From the NCBI RefSeq assembly GCF_000316035.1, contig NZ_ANHX01000011.1, positions 1-64,000 of the forward strand: a stretch of DNA of 64,000 nucleotides, read 5' to 3'. This stretch comes from Paenibacillus sp. PAMC 26794. Its GTDB lineage: Bacteria > Bacillota > Bacilli > Paenibacillales > Paenibacillaceae. Below, piece by piece: positions 17,960 to 27,111 of the stretch. Made by a program: the position numbers and the translations under genes. Under the pieces are notes generated by a model. The model was not told the origin of the DNA. It ran no database searches and was given only the letters and a program-made list of their open reading frames with translations. Each line of letters begins with the position of its first letter. Within the stretch, counting starts at the first letter, position 1.

Positions 17960-20422
17960 ATGAGTCCATCAGAACAATTTATGCCGGCCTTTCTCGAAGA
18001 GGTCGTTGGGGACCGTTTCGGTCGCTACTCCAAATATATTATTCAGGATCGAGCCATTCCGGATGTCCGGGATGGGTTGAAGCCAGTACAACGGCGTATT
18101 CTGTACGCCATGTACGATTCAGGTAATACGCCTGACAAGACTTACCGCAAGTCTGCCAAAACCGTTGGGGACGTAATGGGTAATTATCATCCACATGGTG
18201 ACTCCTCCATCTATGAGGGCATGGTGCGGATGGCTCAGCCATGGAAAATGGGCCATATGCTCGTGGACGGTCATGGTAACTGGGGATCACAGGATGATGA
18301 CCCGGCAGCGGCGATGCGGTATACGGAGGCTCGTTTGTCGCCCATCGCGATGGAGATGCTTCGCGATATCGAGAAACGGACGGTTCTGTTTAAGGATAAT
18401 TTTGATAATACGGCCAAAGAACCGGTTGTATTGCCATCCCGTTATCCGAACTTGCTGGTTAATGGTGTCAGCGGTATTTCCTCCGGATTTGCAACGGAGA
18501 TTCCTCCACACAATTTGCGTGAAGTCATTGATGCTTCGATCGCTGTGATGGAGAAACCGTCAATTGAGCTGGACGAAATCATGATGTTTATGAAGGGTCC
18601 TGACTTTCCAACAGGCGGATTGATTATGGGCGGTGACGGCATTCTGGATGCCTATCGCACAGGTAAAGGGCGGATCTATATCCGGTCCAAAACCGAGATT
18701 GAAAACATGCGCGGTGGCAAACAGCAGATCGTCATTACCGAAATTCCTTATCAGGTCGTGAAGTCTCGCCTGGTTACAGCGATGGAGAACATCCGACTTG
18801 AGAAGAAGGTTGAAGGTATTGCCGAAGTGCGTGATGAGAGCGGACGTGAAGGTCTGCGAATCGTGGTTGAGTTGAAAAAAGAAGCGGACGCACAAGGTAT
18901 CTTGGCTTATTTGCTGAAGAAAACCGACCTGCAGGTCACCTATAATTTCAACATGGTTGCGATTGTGAGTAAAGCACCTCACCAATTAGGGTTGAAATCG
19001 ATCCTCGAGGCTTACATTGCCCATCAGCGGGAGGTTGTAACATTCCGTACCCGGTTTGAGCTGGAGAAGGCGCAAGACCGTGCGCATGTGCTCGAGGGCT
19101 TGGTAAAAGCACTTAACATCCTTGATGAGGTCATTGCTGCCATCAAAGCGTCGAAGAACCGTCAAGATGCTCAAAATAACCTGATGTGGATGTTTGGATT
19201 CACGGAACGCCAAGCGGATTCCATCCTTACGTTGCAATTGTACCGTTTGACGAATCTGGAGATCAATTCTCTGGAGAAGGAACTCGGTGAACTGATGAAA
19301 AAGATTGCACAACTACAATCCATTCTGGATAGTGACCGCAAGCTCATCGGAGTCATCCGCAAGGAATTAATGGAGATTCGTGAGAAATACGGCATAGACC
19401 GTCGTTCTGCGATCCAGGGTGAAGTGGAAGAACTTAAGGTTAATCTCGAAGTACTTGTGAATGCGGAAGATGTATTTGTTACGTTATCCAAAGAGGGGTA
19501 CGTGAAACGTACAGGCATGCAGTCCTTTACACGTTCTGGTGGTGAACGGAGCGGAAGTGGTGTAAAAGACGGCGATTATATCGCTCAGGTTCTGGAAGTA
19601 AATACACTTGAGAATCTGCTTGTCTTTACGAGGAAAGGTCAGTATTTCCTGTTACCTGTTCACCAGGTACCTGAATTCAAGTGGAAAGATCCAGGCACAG
19701 CCATTGTGAATGTCATTCCCCTTGCGAAAGATGACCGTATTGCAAGTGTGCTTGCTGTGAAATCCTTTGAAGAGCCAAATCACAGTCTGGTCTTCGTTAC
19801 GCGAAGAGGACAGGTGAAACGAACGGAGCTGAAGGATTACGTTACCAAGCGTTCCGGTGCAGTTGCGGCTTGTAAAGTGGGCAAGGACGATGAAGTGTTA
19901 TCTGTACATCTAAGTACAGGTGGTCAAGATATTATGTTGATTACAAAAGAAGCCATGGCGATTCGTTTCCGAGAAGATGAGGTTAATCCAATGGGACGTG
20001 TATCCGGTGGTGTTCGTGGTATTCAGTTAAGAGATATAGATGAAGTTGTATCAGCTCTATGGGTAGAAGGAGATGAAGGTGAAGTTGCCGTGTTGTCCGA
20101 TCTGGGATATGGTAAACGATCATTACTTCTGGATTACGCTATACAGAGCCGTGGAGGCAAGGGGCTTGCCACATTCGAGTTCAAAGAAGGCAAACGTGTG
20201 AAACCGAATGGCAGCCGTATTGTTGGAGCGTTTTATTGCAAAGAGCAACGTAAGATCACTGTAATGACCAAAGAAGGCCAAGTGTTCCCGATCTCTTCGG
20301 GAGGTGTTCCGATTACAGAGCGCAAACATATTGGCAAGCTGATCGTTCATGTGGACAAACAGGACGAGATCGTTGAACTTCTAAGGGACTTCAATGAGAA
20401 TCAACCAGCAGCATCTTCATAA
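17960..20422 (+). CDS. parC: DNA topoisomerase IV subunit A
   Basis: 820 residues from ATG 17960 (AGAAGGTG upstream; GTG 17951 is the in-frame alternative), 12 bp after parE. The winged-helix breakage domain has the active-site Tyr in [10 protein letters not shown]. The quinolone-determining region reads [14 protein letters not shown], with Ser82 and Glu86 at the sites usually mutated in resistance, so it is of the sensitive type. The C-terminal six-bladed pinwheel lacks the GyrA-box QRRGGKG, which confirms ParC. It cuts and rejoins DNA in topoisomerase IV. Confidence 0.96.
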   Translation: MSPSEQFMPAFLEEVVGDRFGRYSKYIIQDRAIPDVRDGLKPVQRRILYAMYDSGNTPDKTYRKSAKTVGDVMGNYHPHGDSSIYEGMVRMAQPWKMGHMLVDGHGNWGSQDDDPAAAMRYTEARLSPIAMEMLRDIEKRTVLFKDNFDNTAKEPVVLPSRYPNLLVNGVSGISSGFATEIPPHNLREVIDASIAVMEKPSIELDEIMMFMKGPDFPTGGLIMGGDGILDAYRTGKGRIYIRSKTEIENMRGGKQQIVITEIPYQVVKSRLVTAMENIRLEKKVEGIAEVRDESGREGLRIVVELKKEADAQGILAYLLKKTDLQVTYNFNMVAIVSKAPHQLGLKSILEAYIAHQREVVTFRTRFELEKAQDRAHVLEGLVKALNILDEVIAAIKASKNRQDAQNNLMWMFGFTERQADSILTLQLYRLTNLEINSLEKELGELMKKIAQLQSILDSDRKLIGVIRKELMEIREKYGIDRRSAIQGEVEELKVNLEVLVNAEDVFVTLSKEGYVKRTGMQSFTRSGGERSGSGVKDGDYIAQVLEVNTLENLLVFTRKGQYFLLPVHQVPEFKWKDPGTAIVNVIPLAKDDRIASVLAVKSFEEPNHSLVFVTRRGQVKRTELKDYVTKRSGAVAACKVGKDDEVLSVHLSTGGQDIMLITKEAMAIRFREDEVNPMGRVSGGVRGIQLRDIDEVVSALWVEGDEGEVAVLSDLGYGKRSLLLDYAIQSRGGKGLATFEFKEGKRVKPNGSRIVGAFYCKEQRKITVMTKEGQVFPISSGGVPITERKHIGKLIVHVDKQDEIVELLRDFNENQPAASS

Positions 20423-20435
20423 AAACGAGCAAACG

Positions 20436-20483
20436 AGACTTTTCGCAGAACAGCTAATCCTGTCATGCGAGGAGTCTTTTTTT
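20436..20483 (+). terminator. Terminator after parC
   Basis: AGACT and CGCA pair with TGCG and AGTCT around an inner ACAG/CTGT hairpin, then a run of T. From here to 20650 no further gene is seen. Confidence 0.75.
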
Positions 20484-20650
20484 GTTGTTCGAAGGCGGAT
20501 TAGAAGAGGGCATTCATGCGAAGTTTAACAACCTTCGTCGATTACGGTCGATCGCTGGGAAATTGAAAAAAGGCAGCAGGAATGCGGCTTTGGAGCGCGA
20601 AAACTTAAGCAGGTGAAGTGATAACCGGTTGCAGAGAGGAGCGATGGAAG

Positions 20651-21091
20651 ATGTATAATTCCGATTTTGCCAAGTGCTGGTCCAGGTTGACCAAAGATTA
20701 TAAATTGCATATGGATCAAGAGCTGGCACCCTCATTAACGGAGGCTCAGCTGGCTGTTCTGGAGGTACTTGAAGATCATCAGAAAATGAAACCTTCGGAT
20801 CTGATTCCTTATCTGTCGACTACGCCAGCTGCTGTAACCATGCTGCTCGATCGAATGGAGAAGAATGATCTGATTCGCAGGAATCGGGATAATCAGGATC
20901 GACGCATTGTATGGGTATCTCTGTCAGAGAAAGGAAGAATGGAGACCAAGCGGGGGATCACCATCCGTAATGAATTCATGAACTCTGTTCTCAGTAACAT
21001 ATCGATGCACAATCAACAATTGCTGGTATATCTGTTAGGCAAAATGACAACACCCAAGACCAAAGAGCCTGCCTTATCTACTTCGGTATGA
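20651..21091 (+). CDS. MarR-family transcriptional regulator
   Basis: 146 residues from ATG 20651, preceded by GAGAGGAG; an open frame reaches 20618. The winged helix reads LTEAQLAVLEVLEDHQKMKPSDLIPYLSTTPAAVTMLLDRMEKNDLIRR in outline, with the wing NQDRRIVWVSLSEKG. It stands alone between two terminators, so its target is not obvious. Family members are usually repressors that let go of DNA when they bind a small phenolic ligand or are oxidised. Confidence 0.9.
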   Translation: MYNSDFAKCWSRLTKDYKLHMDQELAPSLTEAQLAVLEVLEDHQKMKPSDLIPYLSTTPAAVTMLLDRMEKNDLIRRNRDNQDRRIVWVSLSEKGRMETKRGITIRNEFMNSVLSNISMHNQQLLVYLLGKMTTPKTKEPALSTSV

Positions 21092-21110
21092 TACCATGCT
21101 GATTCTTCTG

Positions 21111-21166
21111 AATAACCATAGGAGTGCCTGCTCGTTTCATGCAGGAGCCCTATGGTTATTTTATTT
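21111..21166 (+). terminator. Terminator after the first MarR gene
   Basis: AATAACCATAGG pairs with CCTATGGTTATT, with an inner CTGC/GCAG stem, then a T-rich tail. Confidence 0.88.
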
Positions 21167-21273
21167 ACAAATTACATATGATACACACTGTGTCCAGGTT
21201 AGTTGAATAAAGGCATGGATGTAACACAGTTAGTATGTCCTAATATTATTTTTGTGAATTCATATGTAAAGAG

Positions 21274-21301
21274 TTGACTATGTAAATATTTTTGTTATAA
21301 T
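21274..21301 (+). promoter_or_regulatory. Sigma-A promoter of the MarR-MFS operon
   Basis: TTGACT (21274-21279), 16 bp, TATAAT (21296-21301): near-consensus in both boxes. It lies 66 bp before the MarR start codon. Confidence 0.85.
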
Positions 21302-21318
21302 AAATAATTGTTCCCCTG

Positions 21319-21338
21319 ATATTTCGTGTACGAAATAT
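21319..21338. promoter_or_regulatory. Palindromic operator, probably for the MarR protein encoded downstream
   Basis: ATATTTCG-TGTA-CGAAATAT has perfect 8-bp arms and starts 18 bp after the -10 box, in the transcribed leader, where a bound dimer would block transcription. MarR repressors usually control their own gene and the adjacent transporter through such sites. Assignment to this MarR is inference. Confidence 0.75.
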
Positions 21339-21366
21339 TATATTCCAAAAGTAAAAGGGTGAAACA

Positions 21367-21813
21367 ATGACTGATACGTATGAAGTATTCTATATTATTA
21401 ATTCGTTCCGCCAAGTGAATCAAATGCTTTTTCGAGCATTTTGGAATGAAAACAAGGAGATCGAGCTGACTTCGATCCAGTTTATGGTGTTATCCATTCT
21501 GAGGGAGCGTCCTTCGATCGGTATCAACGAAGTGGCTGAGCTATGCCATATGGGTAGCAGTTCCATGAGCGCTGTTGTGGAGCGACTGGTCAAAGGCGAG
21601 TATATCGTTCGGACACGTTCAGATGCTGACCGCCGATCCGTTAAGCTTCAGATTACGGATAAAGGGGAACAGGTCCAACAGGAAACGCACTATTTGTGGA
21701 TGGAAAGAGTGTCACCCATTCTGGACATATTGAAGGAAGACCTTGAGCACCTACTTAGAATTCATAGTCAAATGATTGAAAAGTTAGAAGGAAGAGAGAT
21801 GAACAACATATGA
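21367..21813 (+). CDS. MarR-family repressor of the downstream efflux pump
   Basis: 148 residues. Winged helix with GINEVAELCHMGSSSMSAVVERLVKGEYIVRTRS and wing DADRRSVKLQITDKG. An AAAAGGGTG ribosome site lies upstream. It overlaps the MFS gene by 4 bp (ATGA), the usual layout for a drug-responsive repressor and its pump, as in Bacillus yusO-yusP. The promoter and a perfect palindrome lie just upstream, so autoregulation is likely. Confidence 0.92.
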   Translation: MTDTYEVFYIINSFRQVNQMLFRAFWNENKEIELTSIQFMVLSILRERPSIGINEVAELCHMGSSSMSAVVERLVKGEYIVRTRSDADRRSVKLQITDKGEQVQQETHYLWMERVSPILDILKEDLEHLLRIHSQMIEKLEGREMNNI

Positions 21814-23321
21814 GTACGACTACTGCTGCAGCTCCATCTTCCGCGATGGACAACATCAAGAAAGGCCCGATTGTAGCGGCATTGTTAATTGGTGCCTTTG
21901 TGGCATTCCTGAACCAAACCCTGATGAACGTAGCGCTTCCTAAAATCATGGAAGACCTCGCGATCAATGCAAACAAAGCCCAATGGTTAACCACGGGTTA
22001 CATGCTTGTGAACGGTGTACTGATTCCAGTTACGGCATATCTGATTGCCAAATTTTCAACGCGTCAAATTTTCATTACAGCCATGACTCTATTTACCATA
22101 GGAACGTTAGTCTGTGGTCTTAGTCCAACCTTCACCATTCTGATGGTAGGTCGTGTTATTCAAGCGGCAGGTGCAGGTATCCTGATGCCTCTGATGACCG
22201 TTGTATTCCTGACCATCTTCCCGATTGAGAAACGCGGTCAGGCCATGGGAACCATGGGGATCGCGATGATTCTGGCTCCTGCGATTGGGCCTACACTTTC
22301 AGGTTATGTGGTTGAGCATTATTCTTGGAGATTGTTGTTCTACATCATCTTGCCATTTTCTATTATTGCAACGGCAATTGGTATTGCTTTTGTCAAAAAC
22401 GTAACACGTCAGTCCAGACCTAAACTGGATTATCCAGGCGTTATTTTATCTACACTTGGTTTTGGTAGTTTACTTTACGGATTTAGTGATGCGGGTACCG
22501 ATGGATGGGGCAGCGCAATTGTCATTGGATGTCTCGTCGTAGGTGCGATATCCCTGATTCTGTTCGTTATTCGTCAACTGACAACAGATCATCCGCTCCT
22601 TGAGTTCCGTATTTTTAAATACAACATGTATACATTAACAACGATTATCAACATGCTCGTGACAATGGCGATGTTTGCAGGTATGATCCTGCTCCCTATT
22701 TTCCTGCAAAACATTCGTGGATTCTCACCGATTGAATCAGGACTTCTGATGATGCCCGGTGCGATATTGATGGGGATTATGTCTCCAATTACAGGTCGCA
22801 TATTTGATAAAGTGGGCGCACGCTGGCTTTCGGTTGCAGGTCTTGCCATTACGGCGATTACAACTTTTGGACTGAGTCGTCTGGCAATCGATACTACCTA
22901 CGGCTACATGATGTTTATCTACACGGCTCGTATGTTCGGTATGTCGATGCTGATGATGCCAATCCAGACAGCAGGTCTGAATCAACTGCCTCAACGTCTG
23001 AACGCGCATGGTACTGCGATGTCCAATACATTGCGTACAGTTGCCGGGGCGATCGGTACAGCCATTCTGGTTACCATCATGAGTAGTAAGCTCAAAACAC
23101 ATCTGGCGGATGCAGTGGCTGCGGGTCAGGTTAATCCAAATGATAAGACCGCAATGATAGCTGCTACAGCAGATGCAACGATTTACGGTGTTAACTATGC
23201 ATTCATCGTGGCTACCGGAATGACCGTGGTTGCTTTTATCATGGCGTTCTTTATTCGGAAAACAAAACCAGCTGTTGAACCTGTTACTGTAGAACAGGAA
23301 AAAGTGACGGCTACAGCATAA
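21810..23321 (+). CDS. MFS drug efflux pump, DHA2 (EmrB/QacA) family
   Basis: 503 residues, with about 14 predicted membrane helices as in DHA2 drug:H+ antiporters. Helix 1 contains FVAFLNQTLMNVALPKIMEDL, the segment after it reads WLTTGYMLVNGV, and the motif C-like segment is MGIAMILAPAIGPTLSGYVVEHYSWR. It is translationally coupled to the MarR gene. The likely role is export of amphiphilic drugs or toxic metabolites across the cytoplasmic membrane; the substrate is not readable from sequence. Confidence 0.94.
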   Translation: MSTTTAAAPSSAMDNIKKGPIVAALLIGAFVAFLNQTLMNVALPKIMEDLAINANKAQWLTTGYMLVNGVLIPVTAYLIAKFSTRQIFITAMTLFTIGTLVCGLSPTFTILMVGRVIQAAGAGILMPLMTVVFLTIFPIEKRGQAMGTMGIAMILAPAIGPTLSGYVVEHYSWRLLFYIILPFSIIATAIGIAFVKNVTRQSRPKLDYPGVILSTLGFGSLLYGFSDAGTDGWGSAIVIGCLVVGAISLILFVIRQLTTDHPLLEFRIFKYNMYTLTTIINMLVTMAMFAGMILLPIFLQNIRGFSPIESGLLMMPGAILMGIMSPITGRIFDKVGARWLSVAGLAITAITTFGLSRLAIDTTYGYMMFIYTARMFGMSMLMMPIQTAGLNQLPQRLNAHGTAMSNTLRTVAGAIGTAILVTIMSSKLKTHLADAVAAGQVNPNDKTAMIAATADATIYGVNYAFIVATGMTVVAFIMAFFIRKTKPAVEPVTVEQEKVTATA

Positions 23322-23342
23322 CGAATATCAAATAAATAGTAA

Positions 23343-23402
23343 AAAAGAGAATTCTAGCAGTTGAAAAGGGGTACCCCCTAACTGCCTGAGTTCTCTTTTT
23401 TT
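23343..23402 (+). terminator. Terminator after the MFS gene
   Basis: AAGAGAA and GCAGTT pair with AACTGC and TTCTCTT, with AGGGG/CCCCCT at the tip, then seven or more T. Confidence 0.85.
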
Positions 23403-23428
23403 GTGTGCGCGATATGAGGAGAGTAGTC

Positions 23429-23776
23429 TTATTCGGGCTGAATAGATGGATCGAGAAGAAATACAGGATCGGGCTCATGTCCGAATCGTTTGAGGTTGAT
23501 GGTTCCGTTCGGTTGAAACTCGACACCTTCGCTAATCAGTTCTGTTTCCTGCATCATGCGCGAGTGTTCGTCCGGTATGGAGATTTCGCCTTTTGCGTTG
23601 ACGACACGGTGCCAGGGCAGACGTTCCTTGCGGCTCATAGAGTGCAGAATACGTACGACTTGTCTCGCGGCTCTTGGACTTCCGGCATGGGCTGCAATCT
23701 GACCGTAAGTCATCACTTTACCTTCAGGAATCGCAGCGATAATCGCAACGACTTGTTTGGTAAACGGGGTCATCAT
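23429..23776 (-). CDS. Alkyltransferase-like (ATL) DNA-binding protein
   Basis: 115 residues. The start at 23776 or the next Met codon at 23773 follows AGAGGAGAC; the frame is open further upstream but without a ribosome site. It resembles the C-terminal DNA-binding domain of O6-methylguanine-DNA methyltransferase (FTKQVVAIIAAIPEGKVMTYGQIA, then GSPRAARQVV), but the active-site motif PCHRV reads PWHRV: Trp replaces the alkyl-accepting Cys. ATL proteins bind alkylated guanine without repairing it and hand it to nucleotide excision repair. Confidence 0.9.
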   Translation of the reverse strand: MMTPFTKQVVAIIAAIPEGKVMTYGQIAAHAGSPRAARQVVRILHSMSRKERLPWHRVVNAKGEISIPDEHSRMMQETELISEGVEFQPNGTINLKRFGHEPDPVFLLDPSIQPE

Positions 23777-23817
23777 GATGTCTCCTCTCTGTATCTTAGG
23801 TATATAGCTGAAAATAT

Positions 23818-23858
23818 GAAAAAACGTGTCGTTCAGATACAGAATCTGAACGACACGT
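23818..23858 (-). terminator. Terminator of the RluA-methyltransferase pair
   Basis: A perfect 15-bp stem (ACGTGTCGTTCAGAT and its complement) with a 5-base loop. On the minus strand it is followed by a T run. Confidence 0.9.
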
Positions 23859-23901
23859 GATATGGACATATGTGACCTGATCCTGTGTACTTATTATTAA
23901 A

Positions 23902-24636
23902 TTACGATGGACTCGCTGAGAAAGCTTTTTGGTACACAGCGTCTGGCCATTCTGCCCAAGGAAACTCTCTTGCAGGCAAGGACTGCAAAACAACTTCTTC
24001 CTTGGTAACCGGATGGGGAAAAGCTGCAATTACAGACCACAGAGCAATCTGTTGTCCGGATTTATTCACGCTTGCACCGTACTTCTGATCCCCGTACAGA
24101 GGGCAGCCGATTTCTTTCATTTGCACCCGAATCTGATGAGATCTGCCGGTGTGCAGTTCGATATGGACGAGGCTGTAACGGTCTGTCTCGCCGATAACAC
24201 GGTAATCCAGAACGGCATCCTTACCGCCAGCCGTACCTTTAGGTACAACAGTAACGGTATTTGTGCGTGCATCTTTCAGGAGCGTGTGTTTTAACGTACC
24301 CTGCTGTGCAGGCAACTTGCCATGTACAACAGCCGCATATATTTTACGGAAATGACGTCCCCGCACAGTCTCGGACAATCTCGAAGCTGCTTTAGAAGTT
24401 TTGGCAAAAATCATTGCCCCTCCAACAGGACGATCAAGTCGGTGTACTAACCCGAGATAAACATTACCAGGTTTGTTGTATCGTTCTTTCAGATCCTGCT
24501 TCAGCAATGTAAGCAAATCCGGATCACCTGATGAATCTTCCTGTGTAGGTACATTGACTGGCTTCGTAATACCTAACAGATGGTTGTCTTCAAACAGAAT
24601 CGGAATCGCATCGTGGTCATGCCGATGTTCTGACAT
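23902..24636 (-). CDS. RluA-family RNA pseudouridine synthase
   Basis: 244 residues from ATG 24636 (GGGAG 8 bp upstream); the frame is open to 24669. The catalytic motif GLVHRLDRPVGG carries the essential Asp. GRSHQIRVQM and GDQKYGAS are further family blocks. There is no S4 domain, as in the short RluA-type enzymes. It isomerises uridine to pseudouridine in rRNA or tRNA; the target site cannot be read. It starts 2 bp after the stop of the upstream methyltransferase gene, so the two RNA-modification genes form an operon. Confidence 0.92.
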   Translation of the reverse strand: MSEHRHDHDAIPILFEDNHLLGITKPVNVPTQEDSSGDPDLLTLLKQDLKERYNKPGNVYLGLVHRLDRPVGGAMIFAKTSKAASRLSETVRGRHFRKIYAAVVHGKLPAQQGTLKHTLLKDARTNTVTVVPKGTAGGKDAVLDYRVIGETDRYSLVHIELHTGRSHQIRVQMKEIGCPLYGDQKYGASVNKSGQQIALWSVIAAFPHPVTKEEVVLQSLPAREFPWAEWPDAVYQKAFSASPS

Positions 24637-24638
24637 GA

Positions 24639-25502
24639 TTAAGACTCCCAACGGCCCAGAATACCACAAGGCAGATCAAGACCACTACGTGTGATCGGCA
24701 GACCAATTTCACCTGCAGTAATGTCACCACCGTACTGAGCAGACATCGTCATGGTCAACATGTTGCGCAGAACCGTGGAGGAGATGCCCGTAGTGTAGGA
24801 GTTAACCAGCATGAATAATGGATTATCCGACAAGATCGTCATACATGACTTCAAGAAAGGATATAGGTTCTCTTCCAGTTTCCATGTCTCTCCATTAGGG
24901 CCTCGGCCATAAGAAGGAGGGTCCATAATAATGGCGTCGTAACGATTTCCGCGACGTTGTTCCCGTTGTACGAATTTGAATACATCATCCGTAATAAAAC
25001 GAACAGGGCGATCAGCCAGTCCGGATAATTGAACATTTTCCTTGGCCCATTGAACCATGCCTTTAGCTGCATCCACATGCACAACAGAAGCGCCTGCGTA
25101 AGCTGCGGCTACCGTTGCTCCTCCTGTATAGGCAAACAGGTTCAAGACAGAAATAGGGCGTCCTGCATTGGAGATTTTATCCATCATCCAGCTCCAGTTG
25201 GCAGCTTGTTCAGGGAACAGGCCAGTGTGCTTAAAGCTGGTAGGTTTAATGTGGAATTTCAGGTTTTCGTATCCGATTGTCCAACGCTCGGGAATGGGCT
25301 TTTTCATATCCCAGTTACCGCCACCGGAAGAGCTGCGATGATAGTGACCATGCACCTGACGCCATTCATTGGTTTCTTGCTCAAGGGGCCAGATAATCTG
25401 TGGATCGGGTCTGCGTAAAATCACATCTCCCCAACGCTCCAGTTTCTCGCCGCCTCCTGTATCGATTACTTCATAGTCCTTCCAATTCTTAGCTACGTAC
25501 AT
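24639..25502 (-). CDS. Class I SAM-dependent methyltransferase, RlmI-like
   Basis: 287 residues. An N-terminal beta region (YEVIDTGGGEKLERWG, ILRRPDPQIIWP) precedes a Rossmann methyltransferase domain with the SAM loop VLNLFAYTGGATVAAAYAGA, the acidic residue after strand 2 in VVHVDAAKGMVQWAKEN, and catalytic-region DPPSYGRG. This matches RlmI/RlmK-type 23S rRNA cytosine methyltransferases, but the N-terminal PUA domain of RlmI is missing. A GAAGGATGG ribosome site precedes the start. The coupled pseudouridine synthase supports an RNA substrate. Confidence 0.88.
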   Translation of the reverse strand: MYVAKNWKDYEVIDTGGGEKLERWGDVILRRPDPQIIWPLEQETNEWRQVHGHYHRSSSGGGNWDMKKPIPERWTIGYENLKFHIKPTSFKHTGLFPEQAANWSWMMDKISNAGRPISVLNLFAYTGGATVAAAYAGASVVHVDAAKGMVQWAKENVQLSGLADRPVRFITDDVFKFVQREQRRGNRYDAIIMDPPSYGRGPNGETWKLEENLYPFLKSCMTILSDNPLFMLVNSYTTGISSTVLRNMLTMTMSAQYGGDITAGEIGLPITRSGLDLPCGILGRWES

Positions 25503-25691
25503 AATGATTTATCCATCCTTCAAAAGTCATTTGGATACTATTGTACAATAAAAAAGGGCTTGGACGCCAGTTGGGGGACGGGATCATTGGAGGAAGGTAT
25601 TACATCTGACCTTAAAGGATGAAGTATTTTAGCTGTGTTGAAATCCAAGGTGCGCCATATACTGAAAAACAAAGATAACCAAAAATTTAAT

Positions 25692-25721
25692 TTGACAATG
25701 ATAATCATTATCACATATGAT
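25692..25721 (+). promoter_or_regulatory. Fur-controlled promoter of the flavodoxin operon
   Basis: TTGACA (25692-25697), 18 bp, TATGAT (25716-25721). Between the two boxes sits TGATAATCATTATCA (25699-25713), a perfect 7-1-7 Fur box. Iron-loaded Fur would occlude the promoter. The rest of 25503-25794 shows no gene. Confidence 0.93.
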
Positions 25722-25794
25722 TTTGTTAATTCAAAATTCATTCTTTCTTCATAGTGTGAATATAACATGATCAAACTAAAGTGAGGGAAAATAG

Positions 25795-26247
25795 ATGGCT
25801 AAATTATTAGTGGCTTATGCGAGCATGACAGGAAATACAGAAGAAATTGCAGAACTGATTGTGGAAGGAATTACACAGGGAGGCCACGAGGCAGACCTGA
25901 AATCCGTAACGGATTGTAATGCATCTGATGTATTGGACTATGATGGATTCATGATCGGTGTGTACACCTGGGGAGACGGGGAGTTGCCAGATGAATTCCT
26001 TGATTTCTATGAGGAGCTAGATGAGCTTGACCTGAGTGGTAAGAGAGCTGCGGTGTTTGGTAGTGGTGACACCTCATATGAGCAGTTCTGCGGTGCAGTT
26101 GATCTGGCGGCTGCCAAGCTGCAAGAGCGTGGGGCGGAGGTATCTCCAGAGATGTTGAAAATTGAATACAGTCCGCTTGAGCAGGAGAAAGAAACATGCC
26201 GTGACTTTGGCAAACGCTTCGCTGCTGCCGGATTACAGGTATCCTAG
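25795..26247 (+). CDS. Flavodoxin (iron-limitation type)
   Basis: 150 residues, a short-chain flavodoxin. FMN phosphate loop SMTGNTEE near the N-terminus; the flavin-stacking loops are YTWGDGELPD and GSGDTSYEQFCGA. Flavodoxins carry electrons in place of ferredoxin when iron is scarce. The perfect Fur box upstream matches Bacillus subtilis, where the ykuNOP flavodoxin operon is Fur-repressed. The ferredoxin-NADP reductase-type protein at 8.8 kb could be its electron donor; that link is inference. Confidence 0.96.
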   Translation: MAKLLVAYASMTGNTEEIAELIVEGITQGGHEADLKSVTDCNASDVLDYDGFMIGVYTWGDGELPDEFLDFYEELDELDLSGKRAAVFGSGDTSYEQFCGAVDLAAAKLQERGAEVSPEMLKIEYSPLEQEKETCRDFGKRFAAAGLQVS

Positions 26248-26252
26248 AGATC

Positions 26253-27059
26253 ATGTTAAGACATAATGTTCAGGCAGCGATGCCAGTCGGAAGGAATGAC
26301 CTTCCTGGACGTCTGCTTGAAGATTACAGATTGGAAGAAATGCTGCGCAGCCCACACCGATTAATCCGCCCTGAACCAGTGTCTGAGCAGCGTCTTCCAC
26401 TGCAATGGAGGCACCGTGTACAATATGCGGTGAGCCATGCGGTCAATGCCTTTTACAGTCTCGACCCCGATGTTCGCAAAGAGGTACCCGTACAGTATTT
26501 ACTTGAGAAGTGGTGGCCCAGAAAGACGGATGGTTTCGAATCTGTTCTCCATTACTGGGATGTGAAGAACAAGATTACGGATGAATTGTCACTCGCCATT
26601 GCAATGAACGATGATCTGAAGCATCCAGCCATTCTTTTTGAACAGTGGAGAACGGAGTTACCTTCATTATCCATGCATTTATCGATGATATTTCAGGCGG
26701 CCTGGCAACCGGAAGGCTGGGATTCGTTGCTTATTCAGAAATATATGGTTGTCCATGATCCAAACGTAGTTGAGGCGTTTCAGCATATGGTCAGTGCATT
26801 CTGCTGGGAAGTCTTTGGAAAATTACCGGGTATGATCGAGATATACTGCTTGTTGGAAGGACGCAAAATTAGGTACATCCCTGGACGCCAGTCTCTGATA
26901 CGTTCCATGGACTACATTCGCTTGATACGTGACAGCATGCCGCAAGCAGAAGTGGTGGAGTCAGAACAGTTTACGACGCGTGATAAAGCGCGCATACACG
27001 AAGAGGTAGATCGCTGGAGAACGGAAGCCATTGAACCGAAGAAAACATGGTTAATGTGA
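26253..27059 (+). CDS. Conserved protein of unknown function in the Fur-controlled operon
   Basis: 268 residues, not recognised. It begins 5 bp after the flavodoxin stop without a strong ribosome site, so it depends on coupling; ATG 26280 is an alternative start. It has no signal peptide or membrane helix and is rich in Trp, Arg and acidic residues, with blocks such as PLQWRHRVQYAVSHAVNAFYSLDPDVRKEVPVQ in outline and EKWWPRKTDGFESVLHYWDVKNKI. Bacillus ykuNOP also has a protein of unknown function (YkuO) next to its flavodoxins. Whether this one is related to YkuO needs an alignment. Confidence 0.8.
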   Translation: MLRHNVQAAMPVGRNDLPGRLLEDYRLEEMLRSPHRLIRPEPVSEQRLPLQWRHRVQYAVSHAVNAFYSLDPDVRKEVPVQYLLEKWWPRKTDGFESVLHYWDVKNKITDELSLAIAMNDDLKHPAILFEQWRTELPSLSMHLSMIFQAAWQPEGWDSLLIQKYMVVHDPNVVEAFQHMVSAFCWEVFGKLPGMIEIYCLLEGRKIRYIPGRQSLIRSMDYIRLIRDSMPQAEVVESEQFTTRDKARIHEEVDRWRTEAIEPKKTWLM

Positions 27060-27111
27060 AGACAGTTGAAGGATAACGATATATCATGCAGATAGAGGAG
27101 GGGAAGTTGCC

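Noticed and set aside
15968..20422. Reading the topoisomerase pair as gyrB-gyrA
   Set aside because: The A subunit lacks the GyrA-box and has the ParC-type C-terminal pinwheel; no recF or dnaN neighbours.
23405..23860. 151-codon plus-strand open frame
   Set aside because: It is antisense to the alkyltransferase-like gene, which has a ribosome site and clear family motifs.
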